This document shows positions 8,574 to 17,690 of a stretch of DNA of 64,000 nt, piece by piece. Position 1 is the first letter of the stretch; every line of letters begins with the position of its first letter. The position numbers and the translations under genes were made by a program. Below the pieces are notes generated by a model. It made no database searches. It was not told where the DNA came from and was given only the letters and a program-made list of their open reading frames with translations. Source of the stretch: Marinilabiliaceae bacterium ANBcel2 (lineage in GTDB: Bacteria > Bacteroidota > Bacteroidia > Bacteroidales > Marinilabiliaceae); contig JARULA010000002.1 of the NCBI GenBank assembly GCA_029688995.1, forward strand, positions 434,001-498,000. Direction: 5' to 3'.

Positions 8574-9638
8574 TTAGAAGTTGTAGCCAATTCTAAAGTC
8601 AAGGTTAGCAGCGTTATGTTTATGTGCTTTAAGTGAGAATCCTATTTTAACATGCTCTTTTAACAGATAGGTTAAGGTATATCTTTGATAAAAATTGTTG
8701 GTTGTTGATTTGCTCTTATGCATGTAGTATCCAAATCTTTGACTAAAATCAAACTTGCCCAATAAAAAATGGTGAGAAATAAAAGGAGCTATTATAGTTT
8801 GATCTTTAAATGAACGATTTTGTTCAATTGAATAATCTGTAATAAATTCTATTCCACAACCTATACCATTTATTAGGGATAATGTTTTAGTTGCTCCTGT
8901 TGCTAATGATAAGAGAGGCTTTCTTCTGTTTTTATCGCTTTCTGTTTTATTTGTTGTAACACCTAGTTCTGTCCATAACCACCCATTTGCCGGGGGCATT
9001 ATAGGTTTATGACTAGGTAAACTTTTTCTTGAGGGGTAGTAGTTAACTGAAACTCCTGCAACAGTAAAATTCATTCCTCTGTTGGGCTGTTTAACTCCTC
9101 CATTTGAAATATGATTAAAGTTTAGTGATAATTCACCGCTAAAATATTGGCTAATTTTATACTCGAATGATGGACCAAGAGAAAGGAGAAAACTGATGCG
9201 GGAACTAAAAAAATTGTTGTCGGGATTTTTCTCTTTGTTATGAATTTTTGTTAAATATGATACACCAACAGAGCTTTGAAGATATAGTTTTAATTTCCCT
9301 GTTTTATAAATAAGAGGATCAAACGTTCCTGAAAGCGAATATGCCGATCCTAAAACATCCTTATCTCTAAAATTGAAATATGAAAACTCAACTCCGGTAT
9401 AATAGAAACAATTACATGTATGGAAACTTTCTATATTAAGATTTTTTCTTTGCCATGAAAGTGTAAAGCCTGAAGGGTTATTTTTTGAATAGGGTTTTAG
9501 ATCATCGGCATGAGAGATAATTGCTCCATAGTTAACAGAGCCTTTAAAGCGGTCAATTTTTTGAGCGGTTAACCCTTTTATAGCTGTAAATAGTATAAGT
9601 AATATTAAGAGTGATTTAGCTCTGTTTTTATTGGGCAT
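8574..9638 (-). CDS. PagL-like lipid A 3-O-deacylase (acyloxyacyl hydrolase family)
   Basis: This is a 354-residue protein from the ATG at 9638; an in-frame TTG just upstream is less likely. It has a signal peptide (about residues 1-25, ending in LTAQ) and beta-strand-rich sequence ending in an aromatic residue, as in outer-membrane proteins. The segment FNHISNGGVKQPNRGMN near residue 180 matches the PagL catalytic motif with the His-x-Ser pair and following Asn-rich loop. PagL removes the 3-O-acyl chain of lipid A at the outer membrane. At 354 residues it is about twice the size of proteobacterial PagL; the second half (from about residue 215) looks like additional barrel strands. It is transcribed divergently from lpxA, a lipid A synthesis gene, which supports a lipid A role. 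Confidence 0.7.
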   Translation of the reverse strand: MPNKNRAKSLLILLILFTAIKGLTAQKIDRFKGSVNYGAIISHADDLKPYSKNNPSGFTLSWQRKNLNIESFHTCNCFYYTGVEFSYFNFRDKDVLGSAYSLSGTFDPLIYKTGKLKLYLQSSVGVSYLTKIHNKEKNPDNNFFSSRISFLLSLGPSFEYKISQYFSGELSLNFNHISNGGVKQPNRGMNFTVAGVSVNYYPSRKSLPSHKPIMPPANGWLWTELGVTTNKTESDKNRRKPLLSLATGATKTLSLINGIGCGIEFITDYSIEQNRSFKDQTIIAPFISHHFLLGKFDFSQRFGYYMHKSKSTTNNFYQRYTLTYLLKEHVKIGFSLKAHKHNAANLDFRIGYNF

Positions 9639-9732
9639 CAAAAATAAAGTTTAAAAACTACGTGTGTTTTCTTTTTCGATTGTCATACTATATAATGATT
9701 TTATTTTAAAAAAGGAAAAAGCTTTTAAGTAG

Positions 9733-10545
9733 ATGGAGGAGTTAATATCAAATAAAGCAGAAATTCACCCTGATGCAGTTATTGGTAAAAATGTTGTTAT
9801 TGAGGCGTTTGCTAAAATTGACAAAGATGTCGTTATTGGTGAAGGGACATGGATTGGTGCAAATGCAACAATTTATCCCGGAGCACGAATTGGCAGTAAT
9901 TGTAAAGTGTTTCCCGGTGCAGTTATAGCAGCGATACCTCAGGATTTAAAGTTTAAAGGAGAGTATTCAACCGTTAAAATAGGTGATAATACTACCATAA
10001 GAGAGTATGTAACAATAAACAGGGGTACTGCCTCTAAAGGAGTAACTAAGGTTGGGAAAAATTCTTTGTTAATGGCATATTCGCATCTTGGACATGATAC
10101 CGAGGTAGGGGATAATTGCGTAATTGCAAATAGTGTGCAGGTTGCCGGGGAGGTTGTTATTGAGGATTGGGCCGTTATTGGCGGGTCTAGTGCAATTCAT
10201 CAGTTTTGCCGGGTAGGAGCCCATGCTATGGTATCGGGAATGTCGGGTATTTTGAGTGATGTAGCGCCTTACACTAAAGTCTTTGGTGTACCTGCAAATT
10301 ATATGGGAATCAATTCTGTAGGATTAAAACGAAGAGGTTTTACAAGAGAACAGATAGAGATTATTCATGATGTTTATAGAGCGATTTATCAAAGTGGTAT
10401 GAATAACTCACAGGCGATTGAGCATGTTGAACTTTGTGTTGAGCCTTCTGCCGAAAAAGAGCAGATTGTTGAATTTGTAAAAGGTTCTAAGCGCGGTATT
10501 ATTAAAGGGGCTACACGGACTGCCAACGTTGCTGCAGGCGCATAA
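9733..10545 (+). CDS. lpxA: UDP-N-acetylglucosamine O-acyltransferase LpxA
   Basis: This 270-residue enzyme transfers a 3-hydroxyacyl chain from acyl carrier protein to UDP-GlcNAc, the first step of lipid A synthesis. Residues 1 to about 190 consist of hexapeptide repeats forming a left-handed beta-helix (IHPDAVIGKNVVIEAFAKI and many repeats). The catalytic His lies in the SHLGHDTEVG segment. The C-terminal helical domain (NSVGLKRRGFTREQI onward) is typical of LpxA and separates it from LpxD. In many Bacteroidota it follows lpxD and lpxC-fabZ; here it stands alone, divergent from the lipid A deacylase gene. Confidence 0.96.
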   Translation: MEELISNKAEIHPDAVIGKNVVIEAFAKIDKDVVIGEGTWIGANATIYPGARIGSNCKVFPGAVIAAIPQDLKFKGEYSTVKIGDNTTIREYVTINRGTASKGVTKVGKNSLLMAYSHLGHDTEVGDNCVIANSVQVAGEVVIEDWAVIGGSSAIHQFCRVGAHAMVSGMSGILSDVAPYTKVFGVPANYMGINSVGLKRRGFTREQIEIIHDVYRAIYQSGMNNSQAIEHVELCVEPSAEKEQIVEFVKGSKRGIIKGATRTANVAAGA

Positions 10546-10569
10546 TTAATTTGATTTAAAATGATATTA

Positions 10570-10601
10570 AAAGAGGCTGCCTTTTTGGGCAGCCTCTTTT
10601 T
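10570..10601. terminator. Bidirectional intrinsic terminator between lpxA and the convergent gene
   Basis: AAAGAGGCTGCC, a TTTTT loop and GGGCAGCCTCTTTTT form a long GC-containing hairpin flanked by A and T runs. It can end transcription from lpxA and from the convergent gene at 10621. Confidence 0.9.
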
Positions 10602-10620
10602 GTGGGTGTACTTTTGTCTA

Positions 10621-12552
10621 TTATAATTCAATAGTTCTTGTTATTTCAATATCACCTATTGTTTTTACTCTCCAGTTACCATTGTTATCTAATTCTCTGC
10701 TTATCTCTTTTCGAACAGCTTCATTATTATTATTAATTATCTTTTCATTATCCGACAATTGGATGGAACCGGAACTGTTTTCTGAATATAGCTCATTTGT
10801 TTCCATTACGGTTGAAGGATCTAATTTTTTGTCAATAAACGCTCCAAAGAAACCGATATTTCTATCGCGATCTATTTGGCTTGAACTATAATCAACAGAT
10901 TTAACAGAGAAATCATCATTAAGAGCCAATAGGTATGTCATGTTTTTAACACCCAGGGCATCTTTTTCGTTTACCCCTACATATGAGTTAAATATACCAG
11001 TTTCTCTTAACATGGTGCTCTCCAGCAAAATGTTGCCATCGTAATCATACATAACATTTATTCCATTATCTGATCTCCATCTACCTTTGGAGTCAGTTTT
11101 TATATTACTAATGTTAATTTGAGAGATTAGATTGAATCTGGAGTTATAAATACCATTAGGCAACATTATACTACCATTTTTTTGGTTTGTCTGAATTGCT
11201 CCATCAGCAGTTTCAATTTTTATTCTGTATGCATTTGTTAAAGCGAATAAGAAGGATTTCTTAATAGTGTAATCGGCAAGCTTATCTCCATTTTTTGTGA
11301 TTGAGCCTGTAATTTCTTTAGGTTGTTCTGAGCCGATTTCACTACATACAAATTCAACAACTCCATCAATATCAGAAATCAGTTGTGATAGAAAGATATT
11401 CATACCCCATTCTCTTGCTGTAGTTGAAGCTTTTTCTCTTGCATTACTGTTAGCGAGAAAAGCTATAAACTGAGGGTTCATCGCATCTATTCCCGGGAAA
11501 TAGCTCTCCATCATCCGTTTAAATATATGTAGGTTAGCTATTGACTCTTCATCATATATGCCAACTCTGCTTAAGCCTATTACTTCACCTTGATTATTGG
11601 TTGTTTTCTCCCAATCTATATAATTAATCCCTATCGCCTCTTCAATATGTTGGTTTGCCTGCTCTCTGTTTCCTAACAGGAAGTTTGCGACAGCCAGATT
11701 GTTGTAAACTGTCCATACATTCTCATCGTTTACCGGTGCATCTTCTCCCGGCTGATGCTCGTTTAATATCTTTTCCCAAAAAGCTAAATTTTCTTTTGCT
11801 TTGTTTTGATACACCTCAGTACGATGCTGACTATTGAATGATCTTATAAGTTCGCCCAGTTCTTCTTGTTTTTCACTTGCCTGGTTGTCTAAGTTGCTCT
11901 CAAGTCCTCTTACTCTATATACAGGAACATTAATAGTAGTATATCTTATCCCATATTTGTTTTGAACATTTTCTGCAGCCCATCTTCTGGCCAAGGCCAT
12001 TCTGGAGTTTTGAATTCTTTGAGAGCTTGCAAACATGTCGCCTTCACCCCTGCCAACAATCCAATAGGGGCCGTTTGATTCTAAAAGCTCCTTGTCACCT
12101 CCTTCGGGTTTGTGGTATAAGCGGTATTCCACTTTTATACCTATGGACTGGTTTGCCGAATGAGCCTCTGGTTCAAAAAGAACCTCTTCAAGCTCTAAAT
12201 TTTGTCCACGCTCTTCGTTTGAGACTGTAACCTCTAAAAATAGAGCATCCTGCGCCGGGAATACATCTGGTATAAGTGTTCTTATCTGTGTGGTAGTTTG
12301 TGACCGTTCGTCCTCTACAACTGCCGATGCCAATCCTCCTAACCTGCTATTACTATCTGTTACATCATCTAAAGCACTTTCACTGCCAACAGTAATCTCT
12401 AAGGTTCTGGCTTTTATTTCCGGGTTACCTGCTGGAAATTGCAGTATTGAAAGTCTGTGTGTATCCGTATGATATGGATTACGCAATTGTGCATTTAATG
12501 GCATTATAATCATGATAATAAACAGTGCCATTAAGTAGTTTTTAATTTTCAT
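10621..12552 (-). CDS. Secreted protein of unknown function with TPR-like segment
   Basis: The family is not recognised. From the ATG at 12552 it has 643 residues and starts MKIKNYLMALFIIMIIMPLNAQ, a clear signal peptide; a longer reading from 12633 would put 27 polar residues in front of this and is unlikely. Residues about 30-235 are rich in beta-strand and acidic residues. A helical segment near 265-315 (WTVYNNLAVANFLLGNREQANQHIEEAI) looks like one or two tetratricopeptide repeats. The C-terminal half is again beta-rich. No lipobox is seen, so it is probably periplasmic or outer-membrane associated. It lies 233 bases downstream of an anti-sigma-like gene on the same strand and may share its regulation; this is inference only. 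Confidence 0.6.
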   Translation of the reverse strand: MKIKNYLMALFIIMIIMPLNAQLRNPYHTDTHRLSILQFPAGNPEIKARTLEITVGSESALDDVTDSNSRLGGLASAVVEDERSQTTTQIRTLIPDVFPAQDALFLEVTVSNEERGQNLELEEVLFEPEAHSANQSIGIKVEYRLYHKPEGGDKELLESNGPYWIVGRGEGDMFASSQRIQNSRMALARRWAAENVQNKYGIRYTTINVPVYRVRGLESNLDNQASEKQEELGELIRSFNSQHRTEVYQNKAKENLAFWEKILNEHQPGEDAPVNDENVWTVYNNLAVANFLLGNREQANQHIEEAIGINYIDWEKTTNNQGEVIGLSRVGIYDEESIANLHIFKRMMESYFPGIDAMNPQFIAFLANSNAREKASTTAREWGMNIFLSQLISDIDGVVEFVCSEIGSEQPKEITGSITKNGDKLADYTIKKSFLFALTNAYRIKIETADGAIQTNQKNGSIMLPNGIYNSRFNLISQINISNIKTDSKGRWRSDNGINVMYDYDGNILLESTMLRETGIFNSYVGVNEKDALGVKNMTYLLALNDDFSVKSVDYSSSQIDRDRNIGFFGAFIDKKLDPSTVMETNELYSENSSGSIQLSDNEKIINNNNEAVRKEISRELDNNGNWRVKTIGDIEITRTIEL

Positions 12553-12785
12553 ACTTTTAAAATTTAGTTTGAGAGTGTTTATTATCTTAGTTGATATATC
12601 TTTTCTGTTTTGAAAAAAAAATATTTTTTTCAATTCTTAAGATTTATATCCCCGTCATTTTGCAGATTAATATTGACAATTTAGGCTGTAAACCGTCATT
12701 AAAGGAGAGTTCTTAAATGCTGTTTTACCCGAGGGATAATAGTTGAGGTTTAGTTGTTCAGCTAAGCTGGTCAGGTGAAAGTTGT

Positions 12786-13607
12786 TTATCGATTTATTAT
12801 CTTACCTACAAACAATAATTCAAAATTGCTGTTTATAAGTTTCCAGTAATATAACCCGGGTTGTAGTGGAGGAAGGGTGACACTCTCTTTTGTGCTTGTT
12901 GAGGTATATATCTCTTCGCCTTTATTGTTGAATAGTTCCAGATGCAGAGTCTCTTTTTCAGGATTTGTCCACTTAAGTTTTAATTTATCACAATATTTTA
13001 TTTCAGGGGGAGTTTTAACTTCTACTGTTCTTCCCCTGTAAGTGCCTTGTAAATTGTCATATAATTGTTCGAGAACCGGATCAGGCTCAAAGTTTGCTAA
13101 TTTAGGAGCATCAATAGTTTCAGAATCTGTTATTTCAGATGTAGTATCTGTAATTATTTTATGCTCTTTTTCGGGTTTCTCTTTGAGAATGCTGTTAGCC
13201 GCAGCGCTTTTATCTGTTTTGTTGTAAACATCATTTTGAACAACTGCAATTTTATTTTTATCACCTGGACTAAACCACAGGGGTGTTAATGTTATAACAG
13301 CTAAAATTATTGCTGCTGCTGAAGCTATGCTTATAATAAGCTTTTTATTTAAGGGCTTAAGTTTTTTAAATTTTTCCTCCTCTATATCTTCATCAAAACT
13401 ATCCGGAATATTTATCTCTTCTCTATCTGAAATAAGTTCTGCTACATTTATCACTTCTGCAGCACATTTATCACATATATGTATATGTTGTCGCAGCTCC
13501 TTATGCAGCTTAAAATAACTGTTATTGTTTAATGCTTCGGCGCATATGGCTACCTGCTCTGCAGTTAAGTGTTTATTGTTTTTTGTAACGGGCATATTTA
13601 ATGGCAA
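12786..13607 (-). CDS. Zinc-finger transmembrane anti-sigma-like protein
   Basis: This 273-residue protein has an N-terminal zinc-finger motif HxxxCxxC (His41, Cys45, Cys48), as in ZAS/zf-HC2 anti-sigma factors. One transmembrane helix (about residues 90-112) follows, then a low-complexity Lys/Asp/Ser-rich linker (115-180). The C-terminal domain (about 190-273) is beta-rich, ends LPPLQPGLYYWKLINSNFELLFVGKI, and resembles an Ig-like or PorU/GldN-type beta-sandwich tail. The topology suggests a cytoplasmic zinc domain that holds a sigma factor and a periplasmic sensor. It starts 24 bases after the divergent sigma-like gene, so the pair are almost certainly co-transcribed. The start could be ATG 13607 or 13595. 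Confidence 0.7.
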   Translation of the reverse strand: MPLNMPVTKNNKHLTAEQVAICAEALNNNSYFKLHKELRQHIHICDKCAAEVINVAELISDREEINIPDSFDEDIEEEKFKKLKPLNKKLIISIASAAAIILAVITLTPLWFSPGDKNKIAVVQNDVYNKTDKSAAANSILKEKPEKEHKIITDTTSEITDSETIDAPKLANFEPDPVLEQLYDNLQGTYRGRTVEVKTPPEIKYCDKLKLKWTNPEKETLHLELFNNKGEEIYTSTSTKESVTLPPLQPGLYYWKLINSNFELLFVGKIINR

Positions 13608-13631
13608 ATATAAAGCAGTTTGTTGACTTTT

Positions 13632-14366
13632 TTAATAAAAACGGTAAAATTTCATCTCTAGCATTATTCCAATCGTCTCTTTGTTGTGAAATCTTTTGTT
13701 GTTACCATTCATACGGTTAAGCAAAACATTAATCTGTTTATTTATCCACATTCTTACAGCATCACCACCAATGTCTCTGTTTTCGACTAATAAAACTAAT
13801 TTTGCAAGTCTTTCTGTTACTGCCGCTTTGGATAAACCCTTGCGGTTTCCCAATATTTTTAACACTGCTTCTTTATTGTTATAGCCTGCATATTCAGTGA
13901 TAATACTTTCTTGCAGCGGAATATCAAAATAATACTTTAAAAATAGTAATACTTTAGAATGAGTGCCATTAAATAGCATTATTGAGTTGTTAAATCTCTT
14001 TAATTCTTCATTAACATATGTTTGTTTGGCAGAGTCAAGTTCAACTGTAGCATAATGATGAAACTCTTCATCACTATTATTTGTAACAACATGCCAGTGT
14101 TTATGCTCCTTTCGAATTACTTCACAGCACATTCGATTTATTACTGCAGTATAGTAGGTTGATCTTTTTGATTTTCCTTTAAAGCGATTATCTATTTGCT
14201 CTTTTTTAAGAACAAATTTTTCTATTATAGAGTCTTCAACATCACCTCGTTCTCTTTCAGGTATGGCTCCTCTTGACACATATCGCCCAACAACTTTTGA
14301 TGAGATTGACTTTATTGTAGATAAAAATTCGCTCTGCTTTTGATCTATCTTGTTACTCAATTGCAT
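13632..14366 (-). CDS. Divergent ECF-like sigma-70 family protein
   Basis: In this 244-residue protein, the segment about residues 40-95 (DVEDSIIEKFVLKKEQI, then FKGKSKRSTYYTAVINRMCCEVIRKEHKHW) matches sigma region 2 of ECF factors, including the aromatic/basic face for -10 recognition. Residues about 150-215 contain helices that could be a degenerate region 4, with GYNNKEAVLKILGNRKGLSKAAVTERLAKL in place of a standard helix-turn-helix. The protein is longer than a usual ECF sigma (about 190 residues). It is followed by a zinc-finger membrane protein and faces a secreted CHAT protease gene across 299 bp. Assignment as a working sigma factor is inferred from region 2 plus the neighbour. Confidence 0.6.
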   Translation of the reverse strand: MQLSNKIDQKQSEFLSTIKSISSKVVGRYVSRGAIPERERGDVEDSIIEKFVLKKEQIDNRFKGKSKRSTYYTAVINRMCCEVIRKEHKHWHVVTNNSDEEFHHYATVELDSAKQTYVNEELKRFNNSIMLFNGTHSKVLLFLKYYFDIPLQESIITEYAGYNNKEAVLKILGNRKGLSKAAVTERLAKLVLLVENRDIGGDAVRMWINKQINVLLNRMNGNNKRFHNKETIGIMLEMKFYRFY

Positions 14367-14665
14367 TGATCATTAAATAAATTTATGTGCAAAATATTTT
14401 TTTAACAAAAAAGCATGAAAATTGGAGAATATCATTTTTTGTCTTGATTATATATGTCTTATATACTTTTAAGGCTTTGATTATCAGGGCGGTATAGATG
14501 TTAATCATATGGATCTTATTCTTATACGTGATAATTTACTATTTGTTTTAATTTTTTTTAAATAAAAAGATTTTTAAGCATGTAAATATTAATTAAATGA
14601 TTGAGATTTATTGATGTATAAAAAAATAACATATTTTTATCCTCGTTTTTCTTAATTACGATTTT
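14367..14665. other. Divergent intergenic region between sigma-like and CHAT genes
   Basis: This AT-rich 299-bp region must hold the start signals of both divergent genes. A partial -7-like TATTTTG lies about 35 bases before the sigma-like start on the minus strand, without a good -33 partner. No clear full Bacteroides-type promoter, hairpin, repeat or small gene was seen. A sigma-specific promoter for autoregulation would be expected here, but its consensus is unknown. Confidence 0.5.
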
Positions 14666-17563
14666 ATGTTGAAAATTTTTACCAGAAAGAGGGTGAGAGC
14701 CATCATTTTATTATTTTATCTGCTTTGTTCTATTCAGTTTGTAAGTGGTCAATACTTTCCGTTCTATTCAGAAGAACGTAATTTGGAGGAGTATTCATAT
14801 TATCAAAAGTATTTAGATATAATAGATCGTTATAATAATGGCGATAGTTATAGCGATCTTATTAAAGAGATGGATACTTTTGCTAGTAGTGCTTTAGAGG
14901 CTAATGATGGTAAGCAGTATCTGTTTTTTAAAAATGAAGTTGCCAATTTATATCGTCACCAGAGCAAGTTTCATGAAGCATATGATGTTCTTGATGAGAG
15001 CATGAATGTTTTTAAAATGGAATATGATACTATTCATATGGAGTACCTGGTTTCGATTAGGCTTTATAGAGCTACTTTGAACACCTTGCTTCATCAGCCA
15101 GATGGTTTTGAGGGTAGTCATTCTGATATAGGAGAGCTATTTCAGGCTCAATTTGAGTTATTAGATTTGCTAAATGATGAGGGAGAGCCGCTTCGAAATA
15201 CATTGGTTGATTATGGGCTATATCTTTTGCGGGAAGATAATTTAGATGAGTCAATTCAAACACTCTATAAGGCCCGACAATTGGCACTTAAGGCCGACGA
15301 TCTTGCCAGTTTGGCCGTCGCTGATTACACCATAATGGCAAATATTGACATTTCTTATGATTTGAAGGAGACACAAATTGAAGTGCTAAAGAATGATATA
15401 GCACTTTTTGAATCAGGAACTCCATCGTTGCCCATCTTGTTTTATAATGCTTTTTTTCAATCAAAGGTAAGTTATAATTATTTTCATGACTTTGATAATA
15501 CTGAGCGTGCTATCTATTTTGCCGAAAAATCAGCTGCACTTCTTGATACTTTACGGTATCCGGCACACCACATAAGAGCCTCCACGCATGGCAATCTTGC
15601 TCTTTATTACTCTAATAAAGATGATACTGCAAAAGTTTGGCATAATACCAAGATTTCACGAGATATTTTAGCAAATGAACCAATTACTCATGCTAATCGT
15701 GTATTGGCTTATCTTCTTATTGCTGAGGCTGCAATACCATTCTCGACAGACTCTGTGTTTGAATATTTATCTATTGTAGAGACATTGCAAGGGGCAGAAT
15801 CTTTTCAGGATAAAATAATGGAGATTGAGTCAACTGCCTACTTTGAAAAGGGTAACTATAGTAAAGCTAAGCAGATAATTCTTTCTCTTTTTGATGATTA
15901 CAGTGAAATAGCTGGCCATAAAGTGCCAAAGATATCTTCAACTGTCAGTTATGTTAACCAGCTTAAATTTTTAAATATTCTTGAAAAAATATATAGAGTG
16001 TATGAACTTGAACAACAATACCAATGCTCATCAGCTGTTGTTGCTTTAATAGAGCTGCAAAATCAACTTTTTCATGAGGTGGTAGCTGAGGATATTTTTG
16101 GTTTTGAACCAACCGGATTGGCACGTATTTATAATGATTTTCTGGAAAGATCTATACCTTATATGCTTGCTGGCGAAAGGGAAGATTTTGCTGAGGATGC
16201 ATTTGAGATGGCTTTTGCATCAAAATCTTTGCAACTCAATAATTTAATGGCAAAAAAAAGGTTTCAAACTCTGCTTGAAAAAGATACAGATTTATTCGAA
16301 AGCCTTCTTAATAGTTCCTTTGAAGTTCAAAGTTCAAGAAACCGTTTAGCATCTGCTTCCCCTTCAAATTCTGATGAAATCTATTTAAAGAAGATGGATT
16401 TAAATAATAGTTTGATAGACTATTTTATGTTGAGACATCAGATAGATGATCTTTACAAGAGTGGAATTAAAAGAGAGTTTCAAGAGAGTATTAATATTGC
16501 TTCATTAGAGGATATTCAGTCTAGACTTGGGGAAAATGAAGCATTCCTGGAGTTTTTTGTGATGGATAATTCATGGGGTCAAATTGCTGTATTACAAGAT
16601 ACTACAATCTCTTTTTATTACGAGGATGTTGATTTATCATCTAAAATAGAGCGGGAAAGATATAGTTTGTTAACAGGTAGAGCATCAACAGATTTAGGCA
16701 CTCTTTTATTCGAAAACATTTATCCCCATTTAGAAAATATAAACAACTTGATTGTAATTCCTGATAAAGATTTAAATAGTATCCCCATAGAAGCCTTAAT
16801 AGTTGATGATAAATTTTTAATAGAAGATTTTTCTGTTTCATACTCATACTCTGCAACATTATGGTATAATCTTCGCAAAGATAACAGCTTTGTACCCCCT
16901 CAAAATATGTTGACAATTGCCCCAATGGTTAGTGATTATGATGATTATGAAATGCAGGTTGTGTCGTCAGGCTATCGTGGGGGAGAGGAGCTTGAAGCAC
17001 TCCCTTTTAGTTTGGAAGAGATTAAAGGGATAGGAGCAATTATGCATAGCACCTTGAGTGATGTGCTTCATCTTTATGCTGGGGATGCCTCCTTTTATAA
17101 TGTGAAAAATAGAATTGAGGAGTTTGATATTGTTCACTTTGCAACACATGGTATTGTTAATCCCGATAATCCTGAGAGATCGGGGTTATATCTGTATCAA
17201 AAGGGTGAATATGATTTTGATCACTCTACACCCTCATTTTTAAGTCTGGGCGATCTTTATAACATGAACTTAGGTGCCGATCTGGTAGTTTTAAGCTCCT
17301 GTAATACGGGGCATGGGAGATATGTTGCGGGTGAGGGAGAGATCGCTTTACCACGGGGATTTATACTTTCTGGTGTGCCCAGTGTAGTGGCCACGTTATG
17401 GAGAGTGCATGATGAGCGGACTAAAGATGTTATGTTACTCTTTTATGAATATGTAGCAAAGGGGTACAATTATCGCGAAGCATTGCGACAAGCTAAGTTA
17501 GAGGTTATTGAGAAAGGCTTTTTACCAATGGATTGGTCCGGACTTATTATTATTGGGCGTTGA
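14666..17563 (+). CDS. Secreted TPR-CHAT caspase-like protease
   Basis: This 965-residue protein has an N-terminal signal peptide (about residues 1-29, ending in FVSGQ). Residues about 60-560 are helical and contain degenerate tetratricopeptide repeats, for example around NTLVDYGLYLLREDNLDESIQTLYKARQ. From about residue 660 to the end is a CHAT domain of the caspase clan: the catalytic His is His828 in VHFATHG and the catalytic Cys is Cys879 in LSSCNTGHG, followed by the typical EGEIALPRGF and PSVVATLWRV segments. Both catalytic residues are present, so it should be active. The signal peptide places it in the periplasm or outside. It faces a sigma-like/anti-sigma-like pair. Substrate and trigger are unknown. 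Confidence 0.88.
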   Translation: MLKIFTRKRVRAIILLFYLLCSIQFVSGQYFPFYSEERNLEEYSYYQKYLDIIDRYNNGDSYSDLIKEMDTFASSALEANDGKQYLFFKNEVANLYRHQSKFHEAYDVLDESMNVFKMEYDTIHMEYLVSIRLYRATLNTLLHQPDGFEGSHSDIGELFQAQFELLDLLNDEGEPLRNTLVDYGLYLLREDNLDESIQTLYKARQLALKADDLASLAVADYTIMANIDISYDLKETQIEVLKNDIALFESGTPSLPILFYNAFFQSKVSYNYFHDFDNTERAIYFAEKSAALLDTLRYPAHHIRASTHGNLALYYSNKDDTAKVWHNTKISRDILANEPITHANRVLAYLLIAEAAIPFSTDSVFEYLSIVETLQGAESFQDKIMEIESTAYFEKGNYSKAKQIILSLFDDYSEIAGHKVPKISSTVSYVNQLKFLNILEKIYRVYELEQQYQCSSAVVALIELQNQLFHEVVAEDIFGFEPTGLARIYNDFLERSIPYMLAGEREDFAEDAFEMAFASKSLQLNNLMAKKRFQTLLEKDTDLFESLLNSSFEVQSSRNRLASASPSNSDEIYLKKMDLNNSLIDYFMLRHQIDDLYKSGIKREFQESINIASLEDIQSRLGENEAFLEFFVMDNSWGQIAVLQDTTISFYYEDVDLSSKIERERYSLLTGRASTDLGTLLFENIYPHLENINNLIVIPDKDLNSIPIEALIVDDKFLIEDFSVSYSYSATLWYNLRKDNSFVPPQNMLTIAPMVSDYDDYEMQVVSSGYRGGEELEALPFSLEEIKGIGAIMHSTLSDVLHLYAGDASFYNVKNRIEEFDIVHFATHGIVNPDNPERSGLYLYQKGEYDFDHSTPSFLSLGDLYNMNLGADLVVLSSCNTGHGRYVAGEGEIALPRGFILSGVPSVVATLWRVHDERTKDVMLLFYEYVAKGYNYREALRQAKLEVIEKGFLPMDWSGLIIIGR

Positions 17564-17628
17564 TTTATAGAGGAAAGTTGTTTGCTATATTAACACGCTT
17601 ATTAAGAAAATAATATTGTAAAACAGAA

Positions 17629-17668
17629 AGAGGGGTTAAAATGCCACTCACAGCGTTTTAACCCCTCT
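17629..17668. terminator. Hairpin between convergent genes
   Basis: Perfect 13-bp arms AGAGGGGTTAAAA and TTTTAACCCCTCT are separated by a 14-base loop. The element lies between the CHAT gene and the convergent lipoprotein gene and probably ends both transcripts. The T-tract is short. Confidence 0.7.
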
Positions 17669-17690
17669 AAGCTAATAAGAATACTAATGG

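Noticed and set aside
12553-12633. Upstream extension of the 643-residue secreted protein to 12633
   Set aside because: It would place a 27-residue polar segment before a complete signal peptide; the internal ATG at 12552 gives a normal export signal.
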